From: Marasmitruncus massiliensis
Lineage (GTDB): Bacteria; Bacillota; Clostridia; Oscillospirales; Ruminococcaceae
NCBI RefSeq assembly: GCF_900186535.1
Contig: NZ_FYDE01000005.1
Coordinates: forward strand, 1,898,895 to 1,962,894
Direction: 5' to 3'
Length of the DNA: 64,000 nt
Position 1 is the stretch's first letter; every line of letters starts with the position of its first letter. The notes below the pieces were generated by a model that saw only the letters and a program-made list of their open reading frames with translations, was not told the DNA's origin and searched no databases. Shown here piece by piece: positions 7,286 through 14,015 of the stretch. Made by a program: the position numbers and the translations under genes.

Positions 7286-7929
7286 CTGTAACATGCTTTT
7301 TTGGATTATCTGACACAGGGCATGGTGGGTATGACGGAGGAGCTGTCGGAAGTAATCATGTAGTCGAAAAAGATATTAATTTGTCGATTGCGCTGAAGCT
7401 GTATGATATGCTGCGGATTAATGGGTTTAAAGCCGTGTTGACGCGTGACAGCGACATCTCTCTTCATGATGACGATCATGCTTCCAACCGAAAAAAGAAA
7501 AATTCGGATATTATGAAGCGCTTTGCAATTGCCAAATCTTATGATAATGCAATTTTGCTAAGCATTCATCAAAATAAATTTATGCGTCCCAAATATTTCG
7601 GCGCGCAGGTCTTTTACGGACCCCAAAATGAGGAAAGCGAGCGACTGGGAAAGATCATGCAGGCCCGGATGATCAACATGCTGAATCCGGAAAATACCAG
7701 GCAAAGCAAAAAATGCACAGACAGCGTTTATCTGGTCTATAACGCGCCGATGCCGGCCTTGCTGATTGAATGCGGATTTTTATCAAATCCGGAGGAAGAA
7801 CGCCTGCTCAATACAGAAGAGTATCAGCAAAAGGTTGCGTTTACGATTTTCTGCGGTACGATGGAATATTTGGGTCTGGAATATCAAGGGGAGGGTGGTG
7901 AAGCCTCCTCCTCAGAACAGGGGACTTAA
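7282..7929 (+). CDS. cwlD: CwlD-like N-acetylmuramoyl-L-alanine amidase, 3' segment (interrupted by an element)
   Basis: The real amidase part starts at the core 7316-7324. The GTG at 7282 that opens the frame lies in element sequence and overlaps the recombinase stop. Seen: GHGGYDGGAVG continuing the zinc-binding motif, a Glu in VVEKDINLSIALKL, the second His in LLSIHQNKF, and the catalytic Glu in ALLIECGFLSNPEEE. These are the Amidase_3 residues; FGAQVFYG fits CwlD rather than LytC-type enzymes. The first zinc His and membrane anchor are at 3306-3453. Without excision this fragment lacks a secretion signal and is presumably inactive. radA starts 5 bp downstream. Confidence 0.85.
   Translation: MTVTCFFGLSDTGHGGYDGGAVGSNHVVEKDINLSIALKLYDMLRINGFKAVLTRDSDISLHDDDHASNRKKKNSDIMKRFAIAKSYDNAILLSIHQNKFMRPKYFGAQVFYGPQNEESERLGKIMQARMINMLNPENTRQSKKCTDSVYLVYNAPMPALLIECGFLSNPEEERLLNTEEYQQKVAFTIFCGTMEYLGLEYQGEGGEASSSEQGT
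7316..7324 (+). repeat. Right recombination core of the cwlD element
   Basis: CAGGGCATG, identical to 3445-3453. Here it is followed by GTGGGTATGAC, which encodes the Gly-Gly-Tyr-Asp of the amidase motif. Confidence 0.75.
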
Positions 7930-7934
7930 AACGA

Positions 7935-9314
7935 ATGGCAGTAACAAAAAACAGAAGTATCTATGTATGCGCTAATTGCGGCTATGAGACACCTAAATGG
8001 TATGGGCGCTGCCCCGACTGCGGAGAGTGGAATACGCTGACAGAAGAGGTGCGCCAGCAGGTAACCGCCTCAAAAGCCGCAAAATTGACTGCGCAGACAG
8101 CGCCAAAAGTAAATTATACCCGCCTGTCCGAAATCTCGTCAGATGACAGTCAACGCTATAAAACAGGTGTGGGAGAATTGGACCGGGTATTGGGCGGAGG
8201 GATTGTTGCCGGCTCGGTTATGCTGCTTTCAGGAGACCCGGGAATTGGAAAATCCACACTTCTGCTGCAAATCTGCCAATGTCTTTGTAAGAAACTTAAA
8301 ATTCTCTATGTCTCAGGGGAAGAAAGCGCCCGACAGCTGAAACTGCGTGCAAACCGGCTTGGAGTGACCGGCAGCGACCTTTATATTTCCGCGACTACCG
8401 ATATTGAAAGCCTGATGGAAACCGTCCGGCAGTTGTCGCCGGATATCGTGATGGTTGACTCCATCCAAACGATGAATCTGGCTTCTCTGACACCGTCTGC
8501 CGGAAGCGTCACCCAGATTCGAGAGTGTACGCAGGTTCTAATCGGAATTGCGAAAAGCAACGAAATCCCTATTTTTATTGTAGGGCATGTTAATAAAGAA
8601 GGCGCCATTGCCGGCCCCAAAATGCTGGAGCACATGGTGGATGCGGTACTGTATTTTGAAGGGGAACGTCAGCAGAGTTACCGCATTCTCCGCGCAGTCA
8701 AAAACCGGTATGGCTCCACCAATGAGATTGGCGTGTTTGAAATGGTGCAAAACGGTTTGCAAGAGGTCAGTAACCCTTCGCTTATGATGCTTACCGGACG
8801 CCCGTCAGGTGTTTCCGGTACTTGTGTTGCCTGCGTTATCGAGGGAACCCGGCCGATACTGGCGGAGGTACAGGCGCTGGTATCGAAAACCGGTTTTGGT
8901 ACGCCACGCAGAATGTCGACGGGATTTGATAATAACCGCACCGCTCTGCTGTTGGCTGTACTTGAAAAACGGGGAGGATATTTTTTCGGAAACCTTGACA
9001 CTTATATCAATGTGGTGGGCGGCCTGCGACTGGACGAGCCTGCTGCCGACCTGCCCGTCGCAATTGCTTTAGCGTCAAATCTTCTTGATAAAGCAGTTTC
9101 GGACGATATTGCTGCTTTCGGCGAAGTTGGACTGGCCGGGGAGATCCGGTCGGTCAGCAATATTCAGCAACGGGTCAAAGAAGCATATCGGCTTGGATTT
9201 ACCACCTGCATCATCCCCAAACAATGTGTAAAATCGGTCGACACCAGTGAAATGCGCGAACTGAATCTGATTGGAGTGGAGAACATATCACAGGCCATCT
9301 CGATAATCAGATAG
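7935..9314 (+). CDS. radA: DNA repair protein RadA/Sms
   Basis: A 459-residue RecA-like ATPase that acts in branch migration and recombination repair. Seen in order: an N-terminal zinc finger (CANC...CPDC, residues 10-31), Walker A GDPGIGKST near residue 97, Walker B-like DIVMVDSIQT, the RadA-specific motif as KNRYG (usually KNRFG) near residue 257, and a Lon-protease-like C-terminal domain (about 290-459). It starts 5 bp after the amidase end, so it probably shares that transcript. The 3' end overlaps a convergent small gene by 27 bp. Confidence 0.95.
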   Translation: MAVTKNRSIYVCANCGYETPKWYGRCPDCGEWNTLTEEVRQQVTASKAAKLTAQTAPKVNYTRLSEISSDDSQRYKTGVGELDRVLGGGIVAGSVMLLSGDPGIGKSTLLLQICQCLCKKLKILYVSGEESARQLKLRANRLGVTGSDLYISATTDIESLMETVRQLSPDIVMVDSIQTMNLASLTPSAGSVTQIRECTQVLIGIAKSNEIPIFIVGHVNKEGAIAGPKMLEHMVDAVLYFEGERQQSYRILRAVKNRYGSTNEIGVFEMVQNGLQEVSNPSLMMLTGRPSGVSGTCVACVIEGTRPILAEVQALVSKTGFGTPRRMSTGFDNNRTALLLAVLEKRGGYFFGNLDTYINVVGGLRLDEPAADLPVAIALASNLLDKAVSDDIAAFGEVGLAGEIRSVSNIQQRVKEAYRLGFTTCIIPKQCVKSVDTSEMRELNLIGVENISQAISIIR

Positions 9315-9473
9315 GTCTGCATAAGGATCAGTATGCGTAAAATAGCCGCAGCCGCCGTTTTTGCAGTTTGTAATGTAAGTGATTTGATCAAGAGCGCAAT
9401 AGCCTTGCTGCTGATAATAGCAGTCTTTATCGCATGGAATAAGATGGATTCTGGATTCTTTTGCACTTGACAT
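9288..9473 (-). CDS. Small Cys-rich conserved-type protein (61 residues)
   Basis: The protein begins MSSAKESRIHLIPCDKDC and carries five cysteines. A strong ribosome-binding site (GGAGGTG, 8 nt before the ATG at 9473) supports expression, and an earlier in-frame start at 9509 lies upstream of that site. The Cys pattern suggests metal binding. I have a weak recollection of similar short proteins in Ruminococcaceae without known function. It converges on radA and overlaps its last 27 bp. Confidence 0.6.
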   Translation of the reverse strand: MSSAKESRIHLIPCDKDCYYQQQGYCALDQITYITNCKNGGCGYFTHTDPYADLSDYRDGL

Positions 9474-9628
9474 AGAACAAAACACCTCCAAACTAATTTC
9501 AGGTTTCATTGACTATCATAACCGGTTAAACGCCAAATCATTCTTTGGCAAAAAGAATAAATCCCCCAGTACGGCAGAAACTAACCTCGTGAATTGAGGA
9601 TGGATTTTGACTGAATGGGGGTTATTTT

Positions 9629-10708
9629 TTGGCTTTGAAACAAATAGCGGCTCTGCTGCTGGCTGCAGGGTCTTTTGGTGTTGCCGCTGTTATGCCGGCA
9701 GCAGTTTTGCAAATGGTACCGACAGTGACCTGTATTACACCAAAACAGGTCCTTTATGAAAAAAGGATTAACGCGAGCGGTACGATTGAAGCGCAAAACA
9801 CCAAAGAAATTTATCTGGAGACGCCGGTGATAGCAAGTTCTGTTCATGTATCAGTAGGGGATTACGTAAAAAAAGATCAGGTTCTGGCAACAATTGATAC
9901 AACGCTTACTAAAAGTATTATGGAACAGAGCATCCCTGCAAAGGATCTCGCAAACTTATTTTCAGAGGATCTGCAGCAGGCTTCAGACCTGGCGGGACTA
10001 TATTCGGTTTTGCAATCTTCTCCGCTCGGATCCAACATTGGATCTTTTGAAGACCTTGTTTCCGCTGCTTATGGCTCGACAGATGAATCCCTTACCCCAA
10101 ATTCCTATATCTATGTTCCGGAAACGATCACTGCGCCGATGGATGGCATCGTGACTTCCGTGGAGGTTAAAAGTGATGTCCTGTCGCGTACTGCAAAACC
10201 GCTTATTACCATTTCGGATACCGGAAGTTATGCGGCGATGGTAACGGTCGGGGAGTCCTATAGCTCCGATATCCAGGTAGGAGATCCCGCTGTTATCACA
10301 GGTACCGGGTTCGCAGAAAAAAGCTATGAAGGACATATCAGCAAAATTTATCCTGTTGCCAGAAAAGCATCCGGCACAGCGGTGCAGGAGACAGTGGTCG
10401 ATGTTGAAATTACAATAGATAACCCGGATGACTCTTTAAAATCAGGATTTACTGCAAGGGCAGAAATCATGACAAATGCGCGGCGCAACATGCTAATGAT
10501 TCCCTATGAAGCAATCCAACAGGATGAAAATAATATTGAATACGTGTACGTAGTGCAGGATTCCAAAGCTGTGCGAAGAGATATTACTACAGGGCTTGAA
10601 CTATTAGATGGCGTTGAAGTAACAAATGGGCTTGGAGAAAATGAATTATTGGTAACAAATGCTTCGGCGGTTAAAACCGGAGTCCGTGTCCGTTTACTAA
10701 GGGGGTAG
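9629..10708 (+). CDS. Efflux transporter periplasmic-adaptor-type subunit (MacA/HlyD family)
   Basis: A 359-residue membrane-fusion-type protein. Seen: an N-terminal membrane anchor (about residues 5-28), a split biotinyl-lipoyl-like domain (SASGTIE-type start near 50, TAPMDGIVTSVEV near 170), a beta-barrel domain and a C-terminal barrel ending VKTGVRVRLLRG. In Firmicutes such adaptors work with an ABC permease and ATPase to export peptides or drugs. The start is TTG at 9629 after GGGGG. The partner permease starts 5 bp downstream. No ABC ATPase gene is adjacent, which is unusual for a MacAB-type system. Confidence 0.8.
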   Translation: MALKQIAALLLAAGSFGVAAVMPAAVLQMVPTVTCITPKQVLYEKRINASGTIEAQNTKEIYLETPVIASSVHVSVGDYVKKDQVLATIDTTLTKSIMEQSIPAKDLANLFSEDLQQASDLAGLYSVLQSSPLGSNIGSFEDLVSAAYGSTDESLTPNSYIYVPETITAPMDGIVTSVEVKSDVLSRTAKPLITISDTGSYAAMVTVGESYSSDIQVGDPAVITGTGFAEKSYEGHISKIYPVARKASGTAVQETVVDVEITIDNPDDSLKSGFTARAEIMTNARRNMLMIPYEAIQQDENNIEYVYVVQDSKAVRRDITTGLELLDGVEVTNGLGENELLVTNASAVKTGVRVRLLRG

Positions 10709-10713
10709 AGCAT

Positions 10714-11904
10714 GTGCTGGCCGATAGTTTAGTGTGCAGCTTTCGAAACCTTGGAAGAAAAAAATTCAGAAGTTTCTTGACAATCTGCGGAATCGCAATT
10801 GGGGTTGCTTCCGTAGTTTTGATTGGGTCTATTGGAGAGATCGGTAAAGACACAATCAATCGGGAATTGAGTTCTTTGGGCCTTGGAAGCGTTACTGTGA
10901 GCGCAGATAAAAAGTTTACGAGTTTAAAGTTGTCGGAGGAAGATTTAGCGCTGATCAGGAGTACGCCATCTGTACGCAGCGCCTCTCCGATTGTTGTAGA
11001 TTACAGCAGCGTGCGCATGCGCGGACTGGTCGCCAATACGGTACTTTGGGGACTGGATGGTGCAAACAGCCAGATTATTACATTGAAACCGAAACACGGA
11101 AGACTCTTGAATCAAACTGATCTGGCCGGCGCTGCCGATGTATGTGTCGTAGATTCTAATATGGCCAATATGTTTTATCATAGGGAAAATATTGTAGGCA
11201 AACATCTTGACGCTATGATAGGGGGGAGCTATGTCACTCTTGAAATTGTAGGCGTTGCATCTTCGGGCGGAAATATTCTTCAAAGTATGGTAGGCGATGT
11301 AATACCCTCTTTTGCTTATATACCTTATACGACTTTACAGCGATATAAAGGGGAGTCTTCATTTGAACAGATTGCCGTCACTCTTCGTAATCCGAATACC
11401 ATCGATTCTGCTGCGGAACAGCTCACCGCAATGATGAATCGTTCTCACAATCTGGAACGTGGGTTCAAAATAGACAATATCTCCCAGCAAAAAGACACTT
11501 TAAATAATATGTTGAGCGTCGTAACGATCATTCTCTCTGCTATAGCCGCGGTTTCGCTTGTAGTTGCGGGGCTTGGCATCATGACAGTGATGATTGTATC
11601 CGTAAATGAGCGTACCAGGGAAATAGGAATTAAAAAATCTATTGGAGCAACAAAAGGCGTCATTATGATCGAGTTCATGATTGAGGCTTTTGCGATATCA
11701 GTAATTGGCAGTATAATGGGAGTAATCGTCGGCCTGAGTTTAGTTTGGATAGGGTGTACCGTCGTTAAGGTCCCATTATTAATTAATATCAAACTCTTGA
11801 TGTCCAGTGTTGGACTATCTGTAATGGTCGGAATGATATTCGGAGTTTATCCAGCGACCATCGCAGCTAAAATGCGACCAGTTGATGCTTTGCGTATCGA
11901 ATGA
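10714..11904 (+). CDS. MacB-like ABC transporter permease (FtsX/MacB_PCD fold)
   Basis: A 396-residue membrane protein with one N-terminal membrane segment (about 22-45), a large extracytoplasmic MacB_PCD domain (about 50-240) and three C-terminal segments (about 275-385) typical of FtsX-like permeases. It includes the conserved motif VNERTREIGIKKSIGATKG and ends AKMRPVDALRIE. The start is GTG at 10714 after GGGGGT; an ATG two bases earlier is out of frame. It forms a two-gene unit with the adaptor at 9629. A strong terminator follows, and the provirus begins 54 bp later. Confidence 0.85.
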   Translation: MLADSLVCSFRNLGRKKFRSFLTICGIAIGVASVVLIGSIGEIGKDTINRELSSLGLGSVTVSADKKFTSLKLSEEDLALIRSTPSVRSASPIVVDYSSVRMRGLVANTVLWGLDGANSQIITLKPKHGRLLNQTDLAGAADVCVVDSNMANMFYHRENIVGKHLDAMIGGSYVTLEIVGVASSGGNILQSMVGDVIPSFAYIPYTTLQRYKGESSFEQIAVTLRNPNTIDSAAEQLTAMMNRSHNLERGFKIDNISQQKDTLNNMLSVVTIILSAIAAVSLVVAGLGIMTVMIVSVNERTREIGIKKSIGATKGVIMIEFMIEAFAISVIGSIMGVIVGLSLVWIGCTVVKVPLLINIKLLMSSVGLSVMVGMIFGVYPATIAAKMRPVDALRIE

Positions 11905-11941
11905 CAGAAAAAAGCCGCAATAAATTGCGGCTTTTTTCTGT
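11904..11941 (+). terminator. Terminator of the adaptor-permease operon
   Basis: Perfect 17-bp arms, ACAGAAAAAAGCCGCAA and its complement, around a TAAA loop. A-tract and T-tract sides make it bidirectional. It insulates the operon from the xer promoter that follows. Confidence 0.9.
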
Positions 11942-11958
11942 ATATATTAAACGATAAT

Positions 11959-12028
11959 ATTCTTGACAAACTGGACAGGGGGTGATAGACTGGAAGAAAA
12001 TAACAAGTAATTTCGCTAAATAAAAATT
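11959..12028 (+). repeat. Left attachment repeat (attL) of the inovirus
   Basis: A 70-bp direct repeat of 20318-20387 with four substitutions (11971, 11973, 11977, 12006) and no gaps. The last part, AATTTCGCTAAATAAAAATT, is the likely crossover region. It contains a complete promoter. Read in frame, its first half also encodes ILDKLDRG-stop, nearly the same C-terminus as the phage protein that ends in the right repeat. Confidence 0.85.
11963..11991 (+). promoter_or_regulatory. Original host xer promoter, now cut off by the provirus
   Basis: TTGACA, 17 bp, TAGACT. With the provirus removed it would sit about 60 bp before the xer ribosome-binding site. In the integrated state it reads into a terminator at 12038-12066. 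Confidence 0.75.
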
Positions 12029-12037
12029 GTACAGATT

Positions 12038-12066
12038 GTGCTGGAAGTAAATTTCCAGCACTTTTT
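12038..12066 (+). terminator. Terminator at the left end of the provirus
   Basis: GTGCTGGAA and TTCCAGCAC form a 9-bp stem with a 6-nt loop followed by five Ts. It lies 10 bp inside the left repeat and would stop transcripts coming from the attL promoter. Confidence 0.85.
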
Positions 12067-12070
12067 CATT

Positions 12071-12135
12071 TGTAACACATTATTGGAATGGCTGCGCATC
12101 TGATCTGCGCGGCAGCTTAAAAAATATGTGTTACA
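12071..12135 (+). repeat. Structured inverted repeat R1 (65 bp)
   Basis: TGTAACACA (12071-12079) and TGTGTTACA (12127-12135) flank a GC-rich inner hairpin (GCTGCGCA...TGCGCGGCAGC). It lies between the left-end terminator and the repressor gene. The interior closely resembles that of R3. Confidence 0.85.
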
Positions 12136-12144
12136 AAAAACAAA

Positions 12145-12162
12145 GGCAGGGGAAACCCTGCC
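12145..12162 (-). terminator. Terminator of the phage repressor gene
   Basis: On the minus strand, GGCAGGG and CCCTGCC form a 7-bp stem with a TTTC loop followed by TTTGTTTTTTG. It starts one base after the repressor stop. Confidence 0.85.
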
Positions 12163-12438
12163 TTAGCTGTTTTTAAGATTCTTTAATTGGTTTTCATTTT
12201 TTTTTGATTCATCATCAATTTTTATATCTGTCCTTCCTAGCAGTAAATCAATAGATGTGCTGTATATATCTGCTATTCTTGCTATGTCGTTGATGTCTGG
12301 AAGTCGTTTTCCGTTTTCCCAGTTGCTGTATGAGCCTTGTCTAATTTTTAGCTGTGCAGAAATTTCTTTTTGCGTTAATTGAAATTTCTCTCTGAAATAT
12401 TTTAGTCTCATAGGAATTATTTCTGTATAGTCAACCAT
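12163..12438 (-). CDS. Phage repressor, Cro/CI-type helix-turn-helix
   Basis: A 91-residue protein with a single HTH_3 domain (about residues 10-68): LTQKEISAQLKIRQGSYSNWENGKRLPDINDIARIA is the recognition region in outline (turn at LKIRQGSYSNWE). A polar tail follows. GAGGTG lies 5 bases before the ATG. It is transcribed divergently from the phage lytic genes across a 161-bp region with several inverted repeats, so it most likely silences the promoter at 12516-12544 and maintains the provirus. Confidence 0.85.
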   Translation of the reverse strand: MVDYTEIIPMRLKYFREKFQLTQKEISAQLKIRQGSYSNWENGKRLPDINDIARIADIYSTSIDLLLGRTDIKIDDESKKNENQLKNLKNS

Positions 12439-12481
12439 ATTATCACCTCAAATATATTGTATCAAATGTCGGAATGAAATA

Positions 12482-12496
12482 ATGTCGTTCTGACAT
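12482..12496. promoter_or_regulatory. Candidate repressor operator (ATGTC-N5-GACAT)
   Basis: Inverted repeat ATGTC and GACAT with a 5-bp centre in the divergent control region. A half-site-like ATGTCGG lies 19 bp to its left, near the repressor start. Confidence 0.45.
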
Positions 12497-12515
12497 ATTT
12501 TTTTACTTCCGTATA

Positions 12516-12544
12516 TTGCATTGTGACATATTTTGTGATAATAT
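12516..12544 (+). promoter_or_regulatory. Main rightward phage promoter
   Basis: TTGCAT, 17 bp, TAATAT, about 56 bp before the ssDNA-binding protein gene. The -10 box overlaps an 8-3-8 palindrome. Confidence 0.65.
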
Positions 12545-12559
12545 TTCAATATGAAATAT
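12541..12559. promoter_or_regulatory. Operator palindrome over the -10 box
   Basis: ATATTTCA-ATA-TGAAATAT is a perfect 8-bp inverted repeat. Its position over the -10 box and transcription start suits repression by the protein encoded at 12163-12438. Confidence 0.55.
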
Positions 12560-12599
12560 GTGGTAATATTTCAAATTGATTTTAAGAGGTGTTAGAAAA

Positions 12600-12899
12600 A
12601 TGACAGGTTTTGTAATTGGTAAGGTTCTTGCACCGGAAGTGATGAAGTTTAAGGACAAACAAAAGCTGAATTTCGGACTGCTATCCGGTAAATCGTCTAC
12701 GTTGTTTGATGTGTGGAGTGATGACAAAGTATTTGACAGAGCCTCTGCATTAAGGGACGGAGATACAATTGTTGCAATTGTGGGAACTTCGGTAGATGAC
12801 AAAGGGCGGCTTCGTAACTATTTTAGGGATTTTGCAATCTCGCCCGATGGTCTGCGCGAGGACATTATGTCTTTGTTTGCTCCGGTCAATGCAAAGTAG
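12600..12899 (+). CDS. Inovirus ssDNA-binding protein (gpV-like, putative)
   Basis: A 99-residue, mainly beta protein in the position of the ssDNA-binding protein at the head of the phage operon. In inoviruses this protein coats new single strands and diverts them from replication to assembly. The sequence (TGFVIGKVL...LNFGLLSGK...GDTIVAIVGTSVDDKGRLRNYFRDFA) suits an OB-like fold, but I cannot show homology without a search. The start is ATG 12600 with AGAGGT upstream; an earlier TTG at 12576 lies before that site. Confidence 0.65.
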   Translation: MTGFVIGKVLAPEVMKFKDKQKLNFGLLSGKSSTLFDVWSDDKVFDRASALRDGDTIVAIVGTSVDDKGRLRNYFRDFAISPDGLREDIMSLFAPVNAK

Positions 12900-12909
12900 G
12901 CGTGAGCAT

Positions 12910-13395
12910 ATGCGGGTATTTTTCAAGACTATGGCTGTTTCAGTTGTCGCTTTGGTTATGATCTACGGTTCGGCCTATCACTGTTTCGCGGCGGATACGA
13001 TTGGAGAGAGTGTAGCGATCGAGGAAAGTGTAGCGACCGGAGAAAGTGAAACGACCGGAGAAAGTGAAACGACCGGAGAAAGTGAAACGATCGAAGGAAG
13101 TGAAACGACCGAAGGAAGTGAAACGACCGAAGGAAGTGAAACGACCGAAGGAAGTGAAACGACCGAAGGAAGTGAAACGACCGAAGGAAGTGGAACGCCC
13201 GAAGAGAGTGGAACGCCCGAAGAGAGTGGAACGCCCGAAGAGAGTGAACCAGCCGTAGAGAGTGGAGCGGCTGAGGATTTGCACTATATCCGCGTTTACA
13301 TAGAATTTTTCGTTTATTTCTGCATTCCGGTTATTATCTGTTTTGCGTTCGATTGGTGGTTTTACTGCCTGATCAAACCAGTATTTGAGGACTAG
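12910..13395 (+). CDS. Secreted repeat-linker membrane protein (candidate virion tip protein)
   Basis: A 161-residue protein with a signal peptide (residues 1-27, ending CFAA), fifteen 6-residue repeats of the type ETTEGS (residues 32-121) and one C-terminal membrane span (about 126-152). The Ser/Glu/Gly/Thr linker followed by a membrane anchor recalls the glycine-rich linkers (EGGGS) of fd pIII, although here no globular receptor domain precedes it. The ATG at 12910 begins the signal peptide; the frame extends upstream to 12796 without meaning. Function unknown; it could be a flexible spacer on the particle tip. Confidence 0.75.
   Translation: MRVFFKTMAVSVVALVMIYGSAYHCFAADTIGESVAIEESVATGESETTGESETTGESETIEGSETTEGSETTEGSETTEGSETTEGSETTEGSGTPEESGTPEESGTPEESEPAVESGAAEDLHYIRVYIEFFVYFCIPVIICFAFDWWFYCLIKPVFED
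13003..13272 (+). repeat. Fifteen tandem 18-bp units
   Basis: Consecutive 18-bp copies of GAAGGAAGTGAAACGACC and variants, in frame and without gaps. Units 6-10 are identical, which suggests recent expansion; outer units diverge. It encodes the linker of the protein at 12910-13395. Confidence 0.95.
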
Positions 13396-13431
13396 CAGTC
13401 CTTGAAAATAAATTATGAGAGAGGTTTTGTC

Positions 13432-13710
13432 ATGAAAAAGTTTTCGTTGCGGTCATCTTTTGAGACACTCAAGCGAAAAGCTGTTCCTGCTGTTATGTGC
13501 GCATCTCTTACCGCCATGACTGCGGTAACCGCTTTCGCGGAAGAGCCTATTGATGCTGATCTGGCGGTAACGCCCGAGATGCTCCAGCCGATTCTTACAG
13601 GAGTTTCGGCAAATGTGAAGGTAATTCTTCCGGTTGCCATTGGTATTTTTATAATCCTCTTCGGTCCTCAGCTGGCGATGAAGATTATCAAAAAGTTTGC
13701 GAAGCCGTAA
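13432..13710 (+). CDS. Inovirus major coat protein precursor (pVIII-like)
   Basis: A 92-residue precursor with a signal peptide (1-36, cleavage after AFA) and a 56-residue mature form. The mature form has an acidic N-terminus (EEPIDADL), one hydrophobic span (about 65-85) and a basic C-terminus (KIIKKFAKP). This is the classic layout of the major coat protein, whose basic tail contacts the packaged DNA. GAGAGAGG precedes the ATG at 13432; an upstream TTG at 13402 lies before that site. A strong terminator directly follows, as is usual for making more coat than the downstream genes. Confidence 0.88.
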   Translation: MKKFSLRSSFETLKRKAVPAVMCASLTAMTAVTAFAEEPIDADLAVTPEMLQPILTGVSANVKVILPVAIGIFIILFGPQLAMKIIKKFAKP

Positions 13711-13726
13711 TTTTGCGAAAAGGAGG

Positions 13727-13761
13727 GGGGAAAGGATACAAGAAAATCCTTTCCCCTTTTT
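13727..13761 (+). terminator. Terminator after the major coat gene
   Basis: GGGGAAAGGAT and ATCCTTTCCCC form an 11-bp stem with an 8-nt loop followed by five Ts. It would reduce expression of the minor virion genes relative to the coat gene. Confidence 0.88.
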
Positions 13762-13768
13762 CGTTTCT

Positions 13769-13823
13769 TGTAACACAAAGTTCTCGCCCTGGTGCGCAGC
13801 TGCCGCGGCAGGAATGTGTTACA
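13769..13823 (+). repeat. Structured inverted repeat R2 (55 bp)
   Basis: TGTAACACA and TGTGTTACA arms around a centre containing the perfect palindrome CTGCCGCGGCAG. It ends 21 bp before the 52-residue coat-like gene. Confidence 0.85.
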
Positions 13824-13844
13824 CACAGGAAAGGCAGGGATAAC

Positions 13845-14003
13845 ATGGATAGTTGGGTAGTGTACGACGTGTCGTATCTGTATCGGTTCTATGACATCAT
13901 AAAGCAGTCTATCGGTAATTCTATCAATGTTGGAATCTTGGTGTTCGCGGCTGTTTTTGCGTGGTTGCTGGTGTCGCGTATAGTCAAGAAATTTTCAAAG
14001 TAA
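13845..14003 (+). CDS. Second coat-like small membrane protein (52 residues)
   Basis: The 52-residue protein starts MDSWVVYDVSYL, has one hydrophobic span (about 28-45) and ends SRIVKKFSK. It lacks a signal peptide. Its whole length resembles the C-terminal 50 residues of the next protein (shared IIKQS/VIKQS, GNSIN, WLLVSRIVKK). It is therefore a candidate minor coat protein sharing an anchor module with the adsorption protein. The ATG at 13845 follows AGGAAAGGCAGGG. Confidence 0.8.
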   Translation: MDSWVVYDVSYLYRFYDIIKQSIGNSINVGILVFAAVFAWLLVSRIVKKFSK

Positions 14004-14015
14004 GGAGGTGGTTAT

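Larger units (their letters stand above)
3445..7324 (+). mobile_element. Skin-like serine-recombinase element inserted in a cwlD-like gene
   Basis: Direct repeats CAGGGCATG at 3445-3453 and 7316-7324 bound 3,871 bp that separates the two halves of one amidase gene. Inside are, in order, a vegetative-type promoter and leader, tcdA, a ttcA-like gene, a terminator-like hairpin, a sigma-E-like promoter, a 45-residue ORF and a large serine recombinase whose gene ends 30 bp before the right core. Removing one repeat plus the interior restores the frame exactly (GAT GCA GGG CAT GGT GGG). This is the plan of sigK-skin and related elements excised in the sporulating mother cell; here that role is inferred. 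Confidence 0.8.

Noticed and set aside
9474-9628. Regulatory RNA before the adaptor-permease operon
   Set aside because: Short hairpins (ATTCTTT/AAAAGAAT and CCTC/GAGG) are too weak to support a named element.
13003-13272. CRISPR-like array
   Set aside because: The 18-bp units are contiguous without spacers and stay in frame, so they are a coding minisatellite.
12940-13284. Antisense frame of repeats (RSTLFGRSTLFG type) and plus-strand KRPEKV frame over the minisatellite
   Set aside because: Open only because the 18-bp unit lacks stops in these frames; no ribosome-binding site, and the signal-peptide frame explains the region.
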